Shown: in pieces, positions 1-7,927 of the stretch
How positions within the stretch are numbered: position 1 is the stretch's first letter
Layout of the letters: every line of letters starts with the position of its first letter
From: Christensenella sp.
Lineage (GTDB): Bacteria > Bacillota > Clostridia > Christensenellales > Maliibacteriaceae
Direction: 5' to 3'
DNA length: 12,976 nucleotides
Assembly: GCA_019420085.1 (NCBI GenBank)
Contig: JAHZHV010000052.1
Coordinates: 1-12,976 of the forward strand
Position numbers and translations under genes: made by a program
Notes under the pieces: model-generated
The model's database searches: none
The model's input: only the letters and a program-made list of their open reading frames with translations
What the model was told of the DNA's origin: nothing

Positions 1-3000
1 CCTGCAGCAGAACCTGCGGCAGAGCCGGCGGCGGAAGAAGTGCAGGTAGAGACGCTCGCAGCGGAACCTGCGGCAGGGCCGGCTGCGGAAGAAGAAGCGG
101 CGGAAAAGGCGGTTGCTGTGGAACCTGATTCAGAACCCACCGAGGCGTTCCAGGAGGTTTCGGTTATACAGGCAGACGGGGACGATGCGTCTGCGACACA
201 GGAACAACACACGCCGGAACAGCCAGAGCAGTCTCAGAAGGAAGAACCGATTCAGGTGCCGTTGTACTTTTCAAAAGAGGCGCCGGTTGCACAGCTGGAT
301 GAAGAGCTGGACGAAATGTTTGGCGAATTGATGCTGGAGACCATGCGGGAAACGCCGGAAGGGGAGCTGGATTCGTTCCTGTGGGAGCTGGAACAGGATG
401 CCGGACAGCCGGCGGGTGTATCGATTCCCATGGCACATATTCCGCTTGAATGGACGCAGGAACAGCCTGTGGAATCCGAAAATATCGATGTGATGGCGCA
501 GCCGCAGATGGTGACGGAGGATGTATCGTCTGAAGTTTCATCTTGGGAAGATGGTGCAGCGGATGCTGTTATTCGCCGTGCAGAGGCGCTGTATCAGGCG
601 GATGCGGCTGACAAGGAAGCACCGCAGAGCCAGGAAGCTGTGTCTGATGCCGGTTTGGGAATTGATTCACCGGATGCACAGGAGGCCATTCGTCGTGCAG
701 AGCAGCTGTATTATGCTGCGCAGGAGGCGGCCAGACGGCAGGCAGAAGCGCATATGGATACAGACGATGAAGCAGACGATATGCGCGCGGCAGATATGCT
801 GAGCCAGACGGAGGAATCCTTGCCGGCAGAGGCGGAGGCGGTATCGGAATCTGTACAGGAGGCATTGGTTGAAACGGCGGTCGATGCACAGCCTGCACAA
901 CACGTTTGTGCAATGGAGCAGAATGCTGTAGATGTGGCTGCAGATGAGGCCGTAGAAACGGATGCTTTAGAAAAAGTGCCGATTGAGGAATCGGAAACGC
1001 AGGCTGCTGCTGAAGAAGCGCAGATTGTGGCGGAAAATGCAGAACCTGCTGCGGTATCGACGGATGCCGTGCAGGAGACGGCAGAAGACGATACGCAATC
1101 GATTCTCACACAGCAGGAGACATCGGATGCCTTTGCAGATCTGCAACCGGCTGATCAACAGCAGGAACCGCTGTCGGATGCGGATAAAGATACATCGGAT
1201 GCGCCATATGCGTATGATATTGAAGTTCTTGTGGCTGACGAAGTGCCGCCGCAGGAAGCACATCGCATTATAGAGGATTATGAGCGCAGTCGCGGCCACG
1301 TTGTGACGGATCTGTGGGAACAGGTACAAAAGCATTGGGATATCAATGAGCCGGTGCGTGTTGCTCCCCAAATTTGCGAGGATGTCCAGCAACAGGAGGA
1401 TGCACAGCGCGAAGAATTCATTCGTACGCAGGCGGATGCCATTGCCGATGAGTGGGAGCAGCAGGAATTGCCGCAAGAGCTTGCGGAGCCGCAGGAGGGC
1501 AGCGACGATGATTTTGCTGCGCAAAGCCAGGCTTTGTATGCGCGCATTCGTGTGGCGGAAGTGCCGCAGGCAGATTTGTTTTCCGTACAGACGGATACGG
1601 AATCCATGATGTTTGATGCACAGGACGTGCCGCAAGAGACGCCGTATTCCGAGGATTTTCGGATGCAGGACGAGGCACAGGCGCAGGATGATGCACAGAT
1701 ATCGTCTGATATGCAGCAGGATGCGGTGCAGATGTCATCGGATGTACAGGAAACGCTGCATGTGCCTGAAACATCGGATGCGGATCAAAAGACGCCGGAT
1801 GTGACAGCATGGGAGGATGTGCCGCCGCAGGAGGATGCACCGCTTGTCAAGCCTCAGCCGCAGGAAGCTGTTCAGGATTACGCGGATGTCGCGCAGGATG
1901 ATACAGACGCGCAGGAAACGAATGTAGAACAGGAAGATTTGCCTTATGCCGGGACAGACACGCAGCAGGAGATGCCGAATAAAAAGGCGGGTCCGCGCAG
2001 TGGCGCAGTGGCTGCATTGGCAGCGTCCATTCGTGCATCGCAGCGTCAGGTAGAGGAAGAAATCGCGCGTATCAGCAAGCGCTTTGCCGCAATCAGTCCA
2101 CAGGCAGACGAGGAAGAAACGCGTGCGATCTTTGGGCGTGCCAGTGTGGAAGAAGATCTTCCGAAAATGTCGGATGAAGCGCAAGATGATGATACCCGGA
2201 ATGTACGTGTCAATGCGCAGGAAACGCATAGTGAAAGCCAAAATGACGACGCAGAAGAAAAACAGCAGGATGATTCTGCAATTCTGCTGGGTGCGGCGGC
2301 GGGCTTTGTTCGGGATGACGATGTGATTGAATTGCCGCCCGCCGGCGTGAGCGAAGATGAGAGTGTGCCGGTCGTGGAAGGTGTTGTCTATGTCTCCAGT
2401 GAAGAAGCGGAGGCATTCGGCATGCCGGAGGAGGATATTGTACGTGCATACGGATACGATAAAGTACGTACAGTAGAGCCGCTGCAGGATTCTGCAGAAG
2501 CGCTGCAGGACGGGCAGACTGCAGCAGAAGATGTTCTGGTGCAGGATGCTGATACCGGTGCTGTGCGTGTGCCGGATGACGTGCAGGCGCCGCAGAAACA
2601 GACGGCAGATACACCGGTAAATCAGGATGACGTACAAGATGAAACGGCATATATGCCGGCCGATGATGCGCATTCACAGGATGATGCGGTACATGCACCG
2701 GTGGGTTCTGATGCATTGCAGGATGAAGTGCTGAATCATGCGTCTGTTGACGAGGATGCAGGACAAAACGCTGCCGTGTATGGGCATGACGATGACTGGG
2801 ATGTGCAAAATGATGCTGATGCGCAAGATGAAATGCATCATGATGCAGATGTGCAGGCAGCATATAACGACAGTGACACAGCGCATGCATCTGCCGAGCC
2901 GGATTTTGCAGACTGGACGCAAGAGGACTCCGCATCAACCGTACAGCAGGATGACCTTTCACAGGATGATGGCTATGATACGGTGTATGACGAAGGCTGG

Positions 3001-3489
3001 TACGACGAGGAAACCTATCGGGATACTTACATTGCCGAACTGGATGATGCACTGGCAGAAGATGCGGGCGCTGAAAACACAGCAAAGCATGAAGATGTAC
3101 AGGAAGCCACAGATGGTGATGCAGACCGGCCGGAGCAGCTTAAGGCGCCTGCATGGCATGCGCATGGCGACCAGGAACAGCTGGAACGTGAAATTGCAGA
3201 GCAGGAACGTCTGATTGCAGAATCAAGGCGTAATCGGGAAAAGCTGGATGCGATGGCGGCAGAGCTGGATCGCACCATTGCGCAGAACACGGCGGCAGCA
3301 GCAGAGGCTGCACGGCGGCAGGTAGCGCGTGAGCGAATGGAGCGCACGATGCGTATGGCCAGTGTGCAGACGCAGCAGGAGGCGCCTGATCAGGAAGAGT
3401 ATGGATACGATGATGTACAGGCGCCCTTATTGCACCGCACACAAGGGAAGAAGCCGCCTCGTCATCGCAGTAAAAAGTGGCGTCTGTAA
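1..3489 (+). CDS. Acidic low-complexity repeat protein with C-terminal coiled coil (5' partial)
   Basis: The frame is open from base 1, so the true start lies upstream; the first ATG, at base 40, falls inside a Pro-Ala-Ala-Glu repeat that already runs through bases 1-39 and is unlikely to be the real start. About 1162 residues are visible. The composition is extreme: Asp, Glu, Gln and Ala dominate, with countless degenerate 'QDD', 'DVQ' and 'QEA' units, and most of the chain should be disordered. Two related helical units (IRRAExLY) occur near residues 190 and 230. The C-terminus changes character: a heptad-like Glu/Arg/Leu stretch (about 1059-1120) suggests a coiled coil, followed by a Lys/Arg-rich tail ending KKWRL. 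No membrane segment, enzyme motif or sorting signal is visible. It lies 24 bases upstream of a small membrane protein gene with its own strong RBS, so the two are probably co-transcribed. I do not recognise the family; a scaffold or envelope-associated role is only a guess. Confidence 0.8.
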   Translation, partial: PAAEPAAEPAAEEVQVETLAAEPAAGPAAEEEAAEKAVAVEPDSEPTEAFQEVSVIQADGDDASATQEQHTPEQPEQSQKEEPIQVPLYFSKEAPVAQLDEELDEMFGELMLETMRETPEGELDSFLWELEQDAGQPAGVSIPMAHIPLEWTQEQPVESENIDVMAQPQMVTEDVSSEVSSWEDGAADAVIRRAEALYQADAADKEAPQSQEAVSDAGLGIDSPDAQEAIRRAEQLYYAAQEAARRQAEAHMDTDDEADDMRAADMLSQTEESLPAEAEAVSESVQEALVETAVDAQPAQHVCAMEQNAVDVAADEAVETDALEKVPIEESETQAAAEEAQIVAENAEPAAVSTDAVQETAEDDTQSILTQQETSDAFADLQPADQQQEPLSDADKDTSDAPYAYDIEVLVADEVPPQEAHRIIEDYERSRGHVVTDLWEQVQKHWDINEPVRVAPQICEDVQQQEDAQREEFIRTQADAIADEWEQQELPQELAEPQEGSDDDFAAQSQALYARIRVAEVPQADLFSVQTDTESMMFDAQDVPQETPYSEDFRMQDEAQAQDDAQISSDMQQDAVQMSSDVQETLHVPETSDADQKTPDVTAWEDVPPQEDAPLVKPQPQEAVQDYADVAQDDTDAQETNVEQEDLPYAGTDTQQEMPNKKAGPRSGAVAALAASIRASQRQVEEEIARISKRFAAISPQADEEETRAIFGRASVEEDLPKMSDEAQDDDTRNVRVNAQETHSESQNDDAEEKQQDDSAILLGAAAGFVRDDDVIELPPAGVSEDESVPVVEGVVYVSSEEAEAFGMPEEDIVRAYGYDKVRTVEPLQDSAEALQDGQTAAEDVLVQDADTGAVRVPDDVQAPQKQTADTPVNQDDVQDETAYMPADDAHSQDDAVHAPVGSDALQDEVLNHASVDEDAGQNAAVYGHDDDWDVQNDADAQDEMHHDADVQAAYNDSDTAHASAEPDFADWTQEDSASTVQQDDLSQDDGYDTVYDEGWYDEETYRDTYIAELDDALAEDAGAENTAKHEDVQEATDGDADRPEQLKAPAWHAHGDQEQLEREIAEQERLIAESRRNREKLDAMAAELDRTIAQNTAAAAEAARRQVARERMERTMRMASVQTQQEAPDQEEYGYDDVQAPLLHRTQGKKPPRHRSKKWRL

Positions 3490-3513
3490 TGCAGATGGAA
3501 GGAGGGAATCGCT

Positions 3514-3708
3514 ATGTTGACGGCGTATAAGTGGATCATCAGCTGCATTGGGTTTGTTGCGGCGATTTTATTACTGCGTGCGGCGCTCGTGAATCTGGGG
3601 CGTGTGCGAAAGAAAAATTACGCGACCTTTGGCGCACCGATGTGTGTGTTTATGCTGATTATGGGAATTGTCATTGCCGCGCTTTCGGGGTATTTCATCG
3701 CCATGTAA
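3514..3708 (+). CDS. Small two-helix membrane protein
   Basis: This 64-residue protein has two clear hydrophobic segments (about residues 7-27 and 43-62). A positively charged loop containing RVRKKN joins them, so both termini probably face outward and the loop lies in the cytoplasm by the positive-inside rule. The start is well supported by AAGGAGGG at 3499-3506, seven bases before the ATG. The gene sits 24 bases after the acidic repeat protein and about 30 bases before the transporter, consistent with one operon. I do not recognise a named family. It could be a small membrane partner of either neighbour, but nothing in the sequence proves that. Confidence 0.75.
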   Translation: MLTAYKWIISCIGFVAAILLLRAALVNLGRVRKKNYATFGAPMCVFMLIMGIVIAALSGYFIAM

Positions 3709-3738
3709 GCCGGTGTGTGCGGGGAAAGGAGCGTTGCG

Positions 3739-4980
3739 GTGAAGGAGAAAAGCGAGATACTGCCGAAGGTATTCTACGTCTACTACTTTTCAGTGTTCAT
3801 GGGAATGGCTATTAACAATAGCTTCTTTTCCACGTTTTTTACACAGGCGGGTATGTCGCCGGCACAGGTGGGGCTGCTCTTTGGCGTAGCGCCGCTTGTG
3901 GGTGTTGTCGTACAGCCGCTGTGGGGTGCGCTGACGGATCGGTCGCGGACGAAAAACAGTGTATTGCTGCTGGTCATTGGCGGCGTCATGGTTTCGATTG
4001 TAATCTTTTATCTGATCAGCGCGTTCTTTCAAGGACAGACGCAGGAAAAACTGCTGCTGCTTGCCGGCACAATGATTCTGTTTTCTGCATTTAACAATGC
4101 GCTGGTGCCGCTGCAGGATACGATTACGCTGGATTATATTGCACATCATGGCGGCGCATACGGTTATGCGCGCATGAGCGGAACATTTGGCTACGCATTT
4201 ATGGCGCTTTTGGCAGGTGCGATCTTGCGTGTATTGCCCAATTCTGTTTTTGCGATTTACTTTGTTACGTTGTGCGTGATTCTGGCAGCAGCCGTACGGC
4301 TGCCGCAGGCTCGCGGATATCGCAAAAAGGGTGAGAAGGGCAGCGTATTTGAGGTTCTGCGCGATAAAGAGGTTTTTTTGATCCTGCTGCTTGTCATGGT
4401 GCAATATACAACCATGGCTTTTGGACATACGTTTTGCGGCCCATACATGCTGTCCCTTGGCGGTAACAGTGCTCTGATTGGGCTTGCCAATACGGTTCAG
4501 GCACTGGGTGAGGTGCCGTTCCATATTCGATGGGGACGCAGACTGATGCAGCGTGTTGGAATCCATCGCATGCTGATTTATGCGACGCTTGCAGGCGCGC
4601 TGCGCTGGGGTGTTTCTGCAGTGTGTACGTCGCCTGCGCTGTTTATCGTTGTTACAGGACTTGAAGGCGTTATGCTTGTGCCGTTGATTGTCGGTGTCGT
4701 AGAATTTATCAACGCGCGTGTGCCGGCACGTCTGAAGGCAACGGGGCAGACAGCGCTGACGTTGTTTTCCGTTGTATTTGCCCGCACGATCGGTAATATT
4801 GGCGGTGGGGCGCTTGTTGACTTGTTTGATGGCATGGGATATCCGGGTATGCGGATGGCTTATATGATCCTTGTACCTCTTTCGCTTGCGGCAGCGTTTG
4901 GCATTGGAATTCCGCTGCTGCATTGCGCGAAGCGGCAGGCACAAGAAACAATACGGGAGGAAGAATGTCATGGCAATTGA
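3739..4980 (+). CDS. MFS transporter, LacY/HcaT-like (MFS_1_like) family
   Basis: A 413-residue polytopic membrane protein with about twelve hydrophobic segments, the usual size for the major facilitator superfamily. The loop after helix 2 carries the MFS motif A (GALTDRSRTK, residues 63-72). The N-terminal pattern (YYFSVFMGMAINNSFFSTFF, then GMSPAQVGLLFG) resembles the LacY/HcaT-type branch, which includes sugar and phenylpropionate proton symporters. The substrate cannot be read from the sequence. I chose the GTG at 3739 because AAAGGAG at 3725-3731 stands seven bases upstream; a GTG at 3715 in the same frame would add eight polar residues and lacks a suitable RBS. The 3' end overlaps the next gene by 11 bases, which suggests translational coupling to the PH-domain protein. 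The downstream garR might hint at sugar-acid metabolism, but that link is weak. Confidence 0.85.
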   Translation: MKEKSEILPKVFYVYYFSVFMGMAINNSFFSTFFTQAGMSPAQVGLLFGVAPLVGVVVQPLWGALTDRSRTKNSVLLLVIGGVMVSIVIFYLISAFFQGQTQEKLLLLAGTMILFSAFNNALVPLQDTITLDYIAHHGGAYGYARMSGTFGYAFMALLAGAILRVLPNSVFAIYFVTLCVILAAAVRLPQARGYRKKGEKGSVFEVLRDKEVFLILLLVMVQYTTMAFGHTFCGPYMLSLGGNSALIGLANTVQALGEVPFHIRWGRRLMQRVGIHRMLIYATLAGALRWGVSAVCTSPALFIVVTGLEGVMLVPLIVGVVEFINARVPARLKATGQTALTLFSVVFARTIGNIGGGALVDLFDGMGYPGMRMAYMILVPLSLAAAFGIGIPLLHCAKRQAQETIREEECHGN

Positions 4981-5365
4981 GAGCGTTGAATATCTGTGGC
5001 ACGATCGAAAGCGCTGGCTTGGAATGCCGCTGAGTTTCACCAAGTATAGTTTGAGCGAAGATCGCTTTTTTGTGCAGTGCGGCTTGTTCAGCACACATTA
5101 TGACGAAATTCTGTTGTATCGGGTAAGGGATATCTCTCTGCGGCGCACGCTTTGGCAGCGCATTTTCGGCGTGGGTACGATTATGTTGTATGCTTCTGAT
5201 ACGACGACGCCGTCTGTTGAGGTAAAAAATATCAAAAAGCCGGAGAATGTCAAGGAATTGATCCATCGCAATGTGGAAGCTGCGAAACAAAAACGCCGCA
5301 TGCGTGTAGGCGAGTATATGGAGAATGACTTTGTCGATGAAGACGGTGACGGCCTGCCGGATTGA
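4970..5365 (+). CDS. Bacterial PH-domain protein with C-terminal DxDxDG motif
   Basis: A 131-residue protein resembling the short bacterial PH-domain (bPH2/DUF304, YdbS-type) proteins. A beta-rich pattern at residues 22-90 includes TKYSLSEDRFFVQCGLFS, then EILLYRVRDISLRRTLWQRIFGVGTI, the hallmark 'Y-R-V-x-D-I-x-x-x-x-x-x-x-Q-R-I-F-G-V-G-x-I' of this family. Unlike the usual membrane-anchored members it has no transmembrane helix and looks soluble. The last nine residues (123-131) read DEDGDGLPD, fitting the calcium-loop pattern DxDxDGxxD of thrombospondin type-3 repeats, and the chain stops right there. The start at 4970 follows GGGAGG at 4955-4960 and lies inside the end of the transporter gene, so the two are probably translated together. 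The domain call is by pattern recognition; the function is unknown. Confidence 0.8.
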   Translation: MAIESVEYLWHDRKRWLGMPLSFTKYSLSEDRFFVQCGLFSTHYDEILLYRVRDISLRRTLWQRIFGVGTIMLYASDTTTPSVEVKNIKKPENVKELIHRNVEAAKQKRRMRVGEYMENDFVDEDGDGLPD

Positions 5366-5464
5366 GCAGGCATATCAAACAAGCGGGATATACTTTGCCG
5401 AACGAAGAACGTGTGGCTGAAGTTTACGTCCAATTTAAATTTGAAAAAAGGAGACAAAGAGCAA

Positions 5465-6355
5465 ATGAACAAACCGAAGATTGGCTTTATCGGACTGGGC
5501 ATTATGGGACGCCCGATGGCAAAGAACCTGGTGAAGGCCGGTTACGCGGTAACGGCGTACGACTTGAACGCCGACGCCGTGCAGGATGTAGCTGCTGCTG
5601 GCGCTGCAGCCGCGTCGAGCATTGCGGAAGCTGTGCGGGAAGCGGATATGGTGATTACCATGGTGCCGAATTCTCCGCAGGTCAAGCAGGTGGTTTTGGA
5701 AGGCGACGATTGTGTCCTGCGTACCGCGCGCCCCGGTACGATCGTTGTGGATATGTCTTCGATTGCACCTCTGGTCAGCAAAGAAGTTGGCGCTGCGCTT
5801 GAAAAAGCCGGCATGATCTTTTTTGATGCACCTGTTTCCGGCGGTGAACCCAAGGCAATTGACGGCACGTTGTCAATCATGGTAGGCGGGCCTGCGGAGC
5901 ATTTTGCCAAAATTGAACCGGTATTGCTGGTTATGGGTGCTTCCGCGGTATTGGTCGGTGCGGTTGGCAGCGGAAATACGACGAAACTTGCCAATCAGAT
6001 TATTGTTGCCTGCAATATTGCGGCATTGGGTGAAGCGCTTGTGCTTGCCAAGAAAGCCGGCGTAGATCCCCAGAAGGTCTATGAAGCGATTCGCGGCGGT
6101 CTTGCCGGATCCACGGTCATGGATGCCAAAGCCCCCATGATGCTGGCGCAGAATTTCAAACCGGGCTTCCGTGTGGATTTGCATGTTAAGGATCTGAACA
6201 ACGTCGCAGAGACAGCGCAGGCACTTGATATGCCGCTGGCACTGACGGATGTGGCGCATGCGATGCTCAAAAAGCTTCAGCAGGAGGATATGGGAAGTCT
6301 TGATCATAGTGCACTTGTCAAGATCTCCGAGGAAGCCGCCGGCATTACGCTGTGA
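5465..6355 (+). CDS. garR: 2-hydroxy-3-oxopropionate (tartronate semialdehyde) reductase
   Basis: A 296-residue member of the beta-hydroxyacid dehydrogenase family that reduces tartronate semialdehyde to D-glycerate with NAD(P)H, a cytoplasmic step in glucarate/galactarate and glyoxylate metabolism. The Rossmann motif GFIGLGIMG is at residues 7-15. The substrate-binding signature DAPVSGGEPKAIDGTLSIMVGG spans 121-142, and the catalytic lysine is K174 in GSGNTTKLANQ. Further blocks (IRGGLAGSTVMDAKAP; FKPGFRVDLHVKDL) match the E. coli GarR/GlxR pattern closely and favour this over 3-hydroxyisobutyrate dehydrogenase. The ATG at 5465 is supported by the start of the Rossmann fold and an AAAGGAG at 5447-5453. 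It follows the PH-domain gene by 99 bases in which I find no convincing promoter. No glycerate kinase, aldolase or tartronate semialdehyde synthase is adjacent. Confidence 0.92.
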   Translation: MNKPKIGFIGLGIMGRPMAKNLVKAGYAVTAYDLNADAVQDVAAAGAAAASSIAEAVREADMVITMVPNSPQVKQVVLEGDDCVLRTARPGTIVVDMSSIAPLVSKEVGAALEKAGMIFFDAPVSGGEPKAIDGTLSIMVGGPAEHFAKIEPVLLVMGASAVLVGAVGSGNTTKLANQIIVACNIAALGEALVLAKKAGVDPQKVYEAIRGGLAGSTVMDAKAPMMLAQNFKPGFRVDLHVKDLNNVAETAQALDMPLALTDVAHAMLKKLQQEDMGSLDHSALVKISEEAAGITL

Positions 6356-6419
6356 GTGAATGACTGCAATTGTATCTGATTTGACGCAGATACATGAAAA
6401 AAACGGGGAGGAAACCGAT

Positions 6420-6794
6420 ATGAGCATAGCGGGTGCTGTCACAGCCGTCTTTTTGGTGATCTGGACGCTCATTTGCATCGCACTTTGCGCTTATTCGATT
6501 GTTGTGTACTGGTTGCTGTTTCAGAAGGCGGGTGTACCCGGCTGGGGTGCATTGATTCCGTTTTACAGCCAGTATTTGCTGTTTAAAATCGCATTCGGAA
6601 ATGGTTGGTGGTTTTTGATGTGCCTTGTGCCGATTGCCAACATTGTGTTTGTGATTATGCTCTGGTTTCGCATGGCGCGTGCGTTTGGCAAAGGTACTGG
6701 TTATGGATTCGGATTATGGCTTTTGAATATCATCTTCCTGTCGATCTTGGCGTTTTCTCCGTCAATTCGTTATGAGGGACCCGTTGCATTTTAA
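6420..6794 (+). CDS. DUF5684-like small integral membrane protein
   Basis: A 124-residue protein with about four hydrophobic segments (residues 5-32, 43-58, 62-82, 96-113). The motif KAGVPGWGALIPFYSQYLLF (36-55) and the later WFRMARAFGKGTGYGFGLWLL match the DUF5684-type membrane proteins I recall, in which a 'Lys-Ala-Gly-x-Pro-Gly-Trp-x-x-x-x-P' segment is typical. Function is unknown. The ATG at 6420 has GGGGAGGA at 6405-6412 with a 7-base gap; an ATG at 6360 in the same frame would prepend 20 polar residues without an RBS. The gene begins 64 bases after garR and ends 13 bases before the strong terminator, so it is the last gene of the leftmost operon. Confidence 0.78.
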   Translation: MSIAGAVTAVFLVIWTLICIALCAYSIVVYWLLFQKAGVPGWGALIPFYSQYLLFKIAFGNGWWFLMCLVPIANIVFVIMLWFRMARAFGKGTGYGFGLWLLNIIFLSILAFSPSIRYEGPVAF

Positions 6795-6807
6795 AGTTTC
6801 TGGCCTG

Positions 6808-6847
6808 AAAAAGGCGGCGTTTCTTTTTAAAGAAACGCCGCCTTTTT
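6808..6847 (+). terminator. Strong intrinsic terminator, 19-bp perfect stem
   Basis: AAAAAGGCGGCGTTTCTTT (6808-6826) is followed by a two-base loop and its exact reverse complement (6829-6847), which ends in five T's. It sits just after the DUF5684-like gene and closes the plus-strand operon. Because the left arm starts with A's the hairpin could also act in reverse, though no minus-strand gene reads into it here. Confidence 0.95.
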
Positions 6848-6857
6848 ATATTATGCA

Positions 6858-6871
6858 GGAAAGCGCTTGCC
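6858..6871. promoter_or_regulatory. Putative LacI/CcpA-family operator (cre-like)
   Basis: GGAAAGCGCTTGCC is a near-perfect 14-base palindrome (12 of 14 positions symmetric) with a central CG. It resembles the catabolite response element consensus TGAAAGCGCTTACA and LacI-family operators generally. It overlaps the -35 box of the promoter at 6867-6896, a position suited to repression. No regulator gene is in the window, so the cognate protein is unknown. Confidence 0.55.
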
Positions 6872-6896
6872 AAGTGCATTCATATGCGTGTACAAT
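6867..6896 (+). promoter_or_regulatory. Sigma-70/SigA promoter of the P-loop kinase gene
   Basis: TTGCCA (6867-6872) and TACAAT (6891-6896) are separated by 18 bases. Both hexamers differ from consensus by one or two bases. They stand about 40 bases before the ATG at 6935, downstream of the preceding terminator, so this gene is probably its own transcription unit. Confidence 0.7.
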
Positions 6897-6934
6897 AAAT
6901 ATACCTAATTTTACGGACGGATGGAAAATTACAC

Positions 6935-7723
6935 ATGAAACAGTTTTTGGAAACGACACTGACGATAGACTCAGTGACGCTGCCGGTGCGTTTTACACAA
7001 AGCAGCATACAGGAAGTTTTGCTGCCGCTGCTGCGGCGATTGACGGTTATGCAGCGCGCTGCAAGACGTCGCCTGTTGGTTTTTGTCGGTGCGCCGGCAG
7101 GCGCAGGAAAGAGTGTATTACTTGCGTATCTGGAGCAGCTTTCCCATTCGCAGCCGGATCTTTGTCCGGTACAGGCGCTTGGTCTGGACGGTTTCCACTA
7201 TCCCAATGCGTATTTGCAATCTCACAGGTTTATCTACAATGGATGCGAATATGGCATGCGGCAGGTCAAAGGTTGGCCGGAGACGTTTGATGTGGAAAAA
7301 TTTGCTGCAACGCTGTCAATGCTGCGGCAGAACGATACGGTATCTTGTCCGATCTATGACCGTAACGTCCATGAACCAGTGGAAAACGGTTTGCTGGTGA
7401 CGGCGGATATTGTTTTTGTAGAAGGGTTGTGGATGCTTTACGATGAAGGCGCCTGGGGGCGTATTCAGGCGCTGGCGGATTATCGGGTTATGCTTTTGGC
7501 GCGCGTGCCTGTGCTGCGCGAGCGCGCCGTGGCACGTAAAATCCGCGGCGGCATGACCCCCGAAGCAGCGCGTGCATTTTTTGACAGTGCAGATTTGCCG
7601 GCTGTACAGCGCATTGTTTCGCATATGGCGGATGCGGATTTGTATTTGGAATCACTTTGGGATGATGATGTGGTTGATTTGGGCAATCGCCCGCGCACGC
7701 TTGCGCCGTACTGCGGTGATTGA
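6935..7723 (+). CDS. P-loop nucleoside/sugar kinase (uridine kinase/phosphoribulokinase-like)
   Basis: A 262-residue cytoplasmic kinase of the uridine kinase/phosphoribulokinase/pantothenate kinase superfamily, similar in pattern to proteins annotated 'nucleoside/nucleotide kinase family' and to fructose transport kinase FrcK and YggC. The Walker A motif is GAPAGAGKS at residues 52-60. LDGFHYP (84-90) carries the likely catalytic Asp; KGWPETFD (112-119), PIYDRNVHEPV (139-149) and VEGLWML (162-168) are the usual substrate and Walker-B region blocks. Arginines in the 189-204 segment (ARVPVLRERAVARKIRGG) fit the lid. The true substrate could be a nucleoside, a sugar or another small alcohol. It has its own promoter with an overlapping repressor-type palindrome, and converges on the PfkB-kinase array. 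The RBS is weak (GGATGGA, 6919-6925). Confidence 0.85.
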   Translation: MKQFLETTLTIDSVTLPVRFTQSSIQEVLLPLLRRLTVMQRAARRRLLVFVGAPAGAGKSVLLAYLEQLSHSQPDLCPVQALGLDGFHYPNAYLQSHRFIYNGCEYGMRQVKGWPETFDVEKFAATLSMLRQNDTVSCPIYDRNVHEPVENGLLVTADIVFVEGLWMLYDEGAWGRIQALADYRVMLLARVPVLRERAVARKIRGGMTPEAARAFFDSADLPAVQRIVSHMADADLYLESLWDDDVVDLGNRPRTLAPYCGD

Positions 7724-7850
7724 TCGAATATCGATTCAGGTATTTGAAAAGGGCAGCTGTTTTGTTGTACCTGTGTGTGTTTGCACGATGCTGCTTTGAT
7801 TCGTCATTTGCGATCGGCGCATATCGATAAGAAAAATGAATGTTCCATTA

Positions 7851-7882
7851 CAAACGCCCGGTATGACTGTACCGGGCGTTTG
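7851..7882. terminator. Hairpin between convergent genes, probable bidirectional terminator
   Basis: A 13-bp perfect stem (CAAACGCCCGGTA and its reverse complement at 7870-7882) with a six-base loop lies in the 204-base gap between the plus-strand P-loop kinase and the last PfkB gene. It is GC-rich at the core, but neither side has a long unbroken T run: on the plus strand TTGCTGTTGCTTGTC follows, and on the minus strand the T's come only after about 15 bases. I see nothing else in 7724-7927. Confidence 0.75.
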
Positions 7883-7927
7883 CTGTTGCTTGTCTTTGAA
7901 AATTTCCTGTTCACTTTTGGTATGTGT

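Noticed and set aside
1615..2870. Short degenerate repeats (CAGGATGATGC-like) as a possible CRISPR or tandem repeat array
   Set aside because: They are irregularly spaced, stay in frame and encode the Gln-Asp-Asp units of the acidic protein; there are no constant spacers.
164..3442. Many long open frames on both strands inside the acidic protein gene
   Set aside because: They are by-products of the biased, repetitive codons of the real frame; they have no RBS and give Arg/His/Cys-rich or Pro-rich proteins with no family resemblance.
3790..5094. A 434-codon minus-strand open frame opposite the MFS gene
   Set aside because: Its product is a Lys/Arg/Gln/His-rich sequence without domains and lies opposite a clear transporter; it reflects codon bias on the other strand.
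5362..5394. Possible promoter before garR (TTGAGC ... TATACT)
   Set aside because: The spacer is 21 bases, too long for a sigma-70 promoter, and no other -35 fits.
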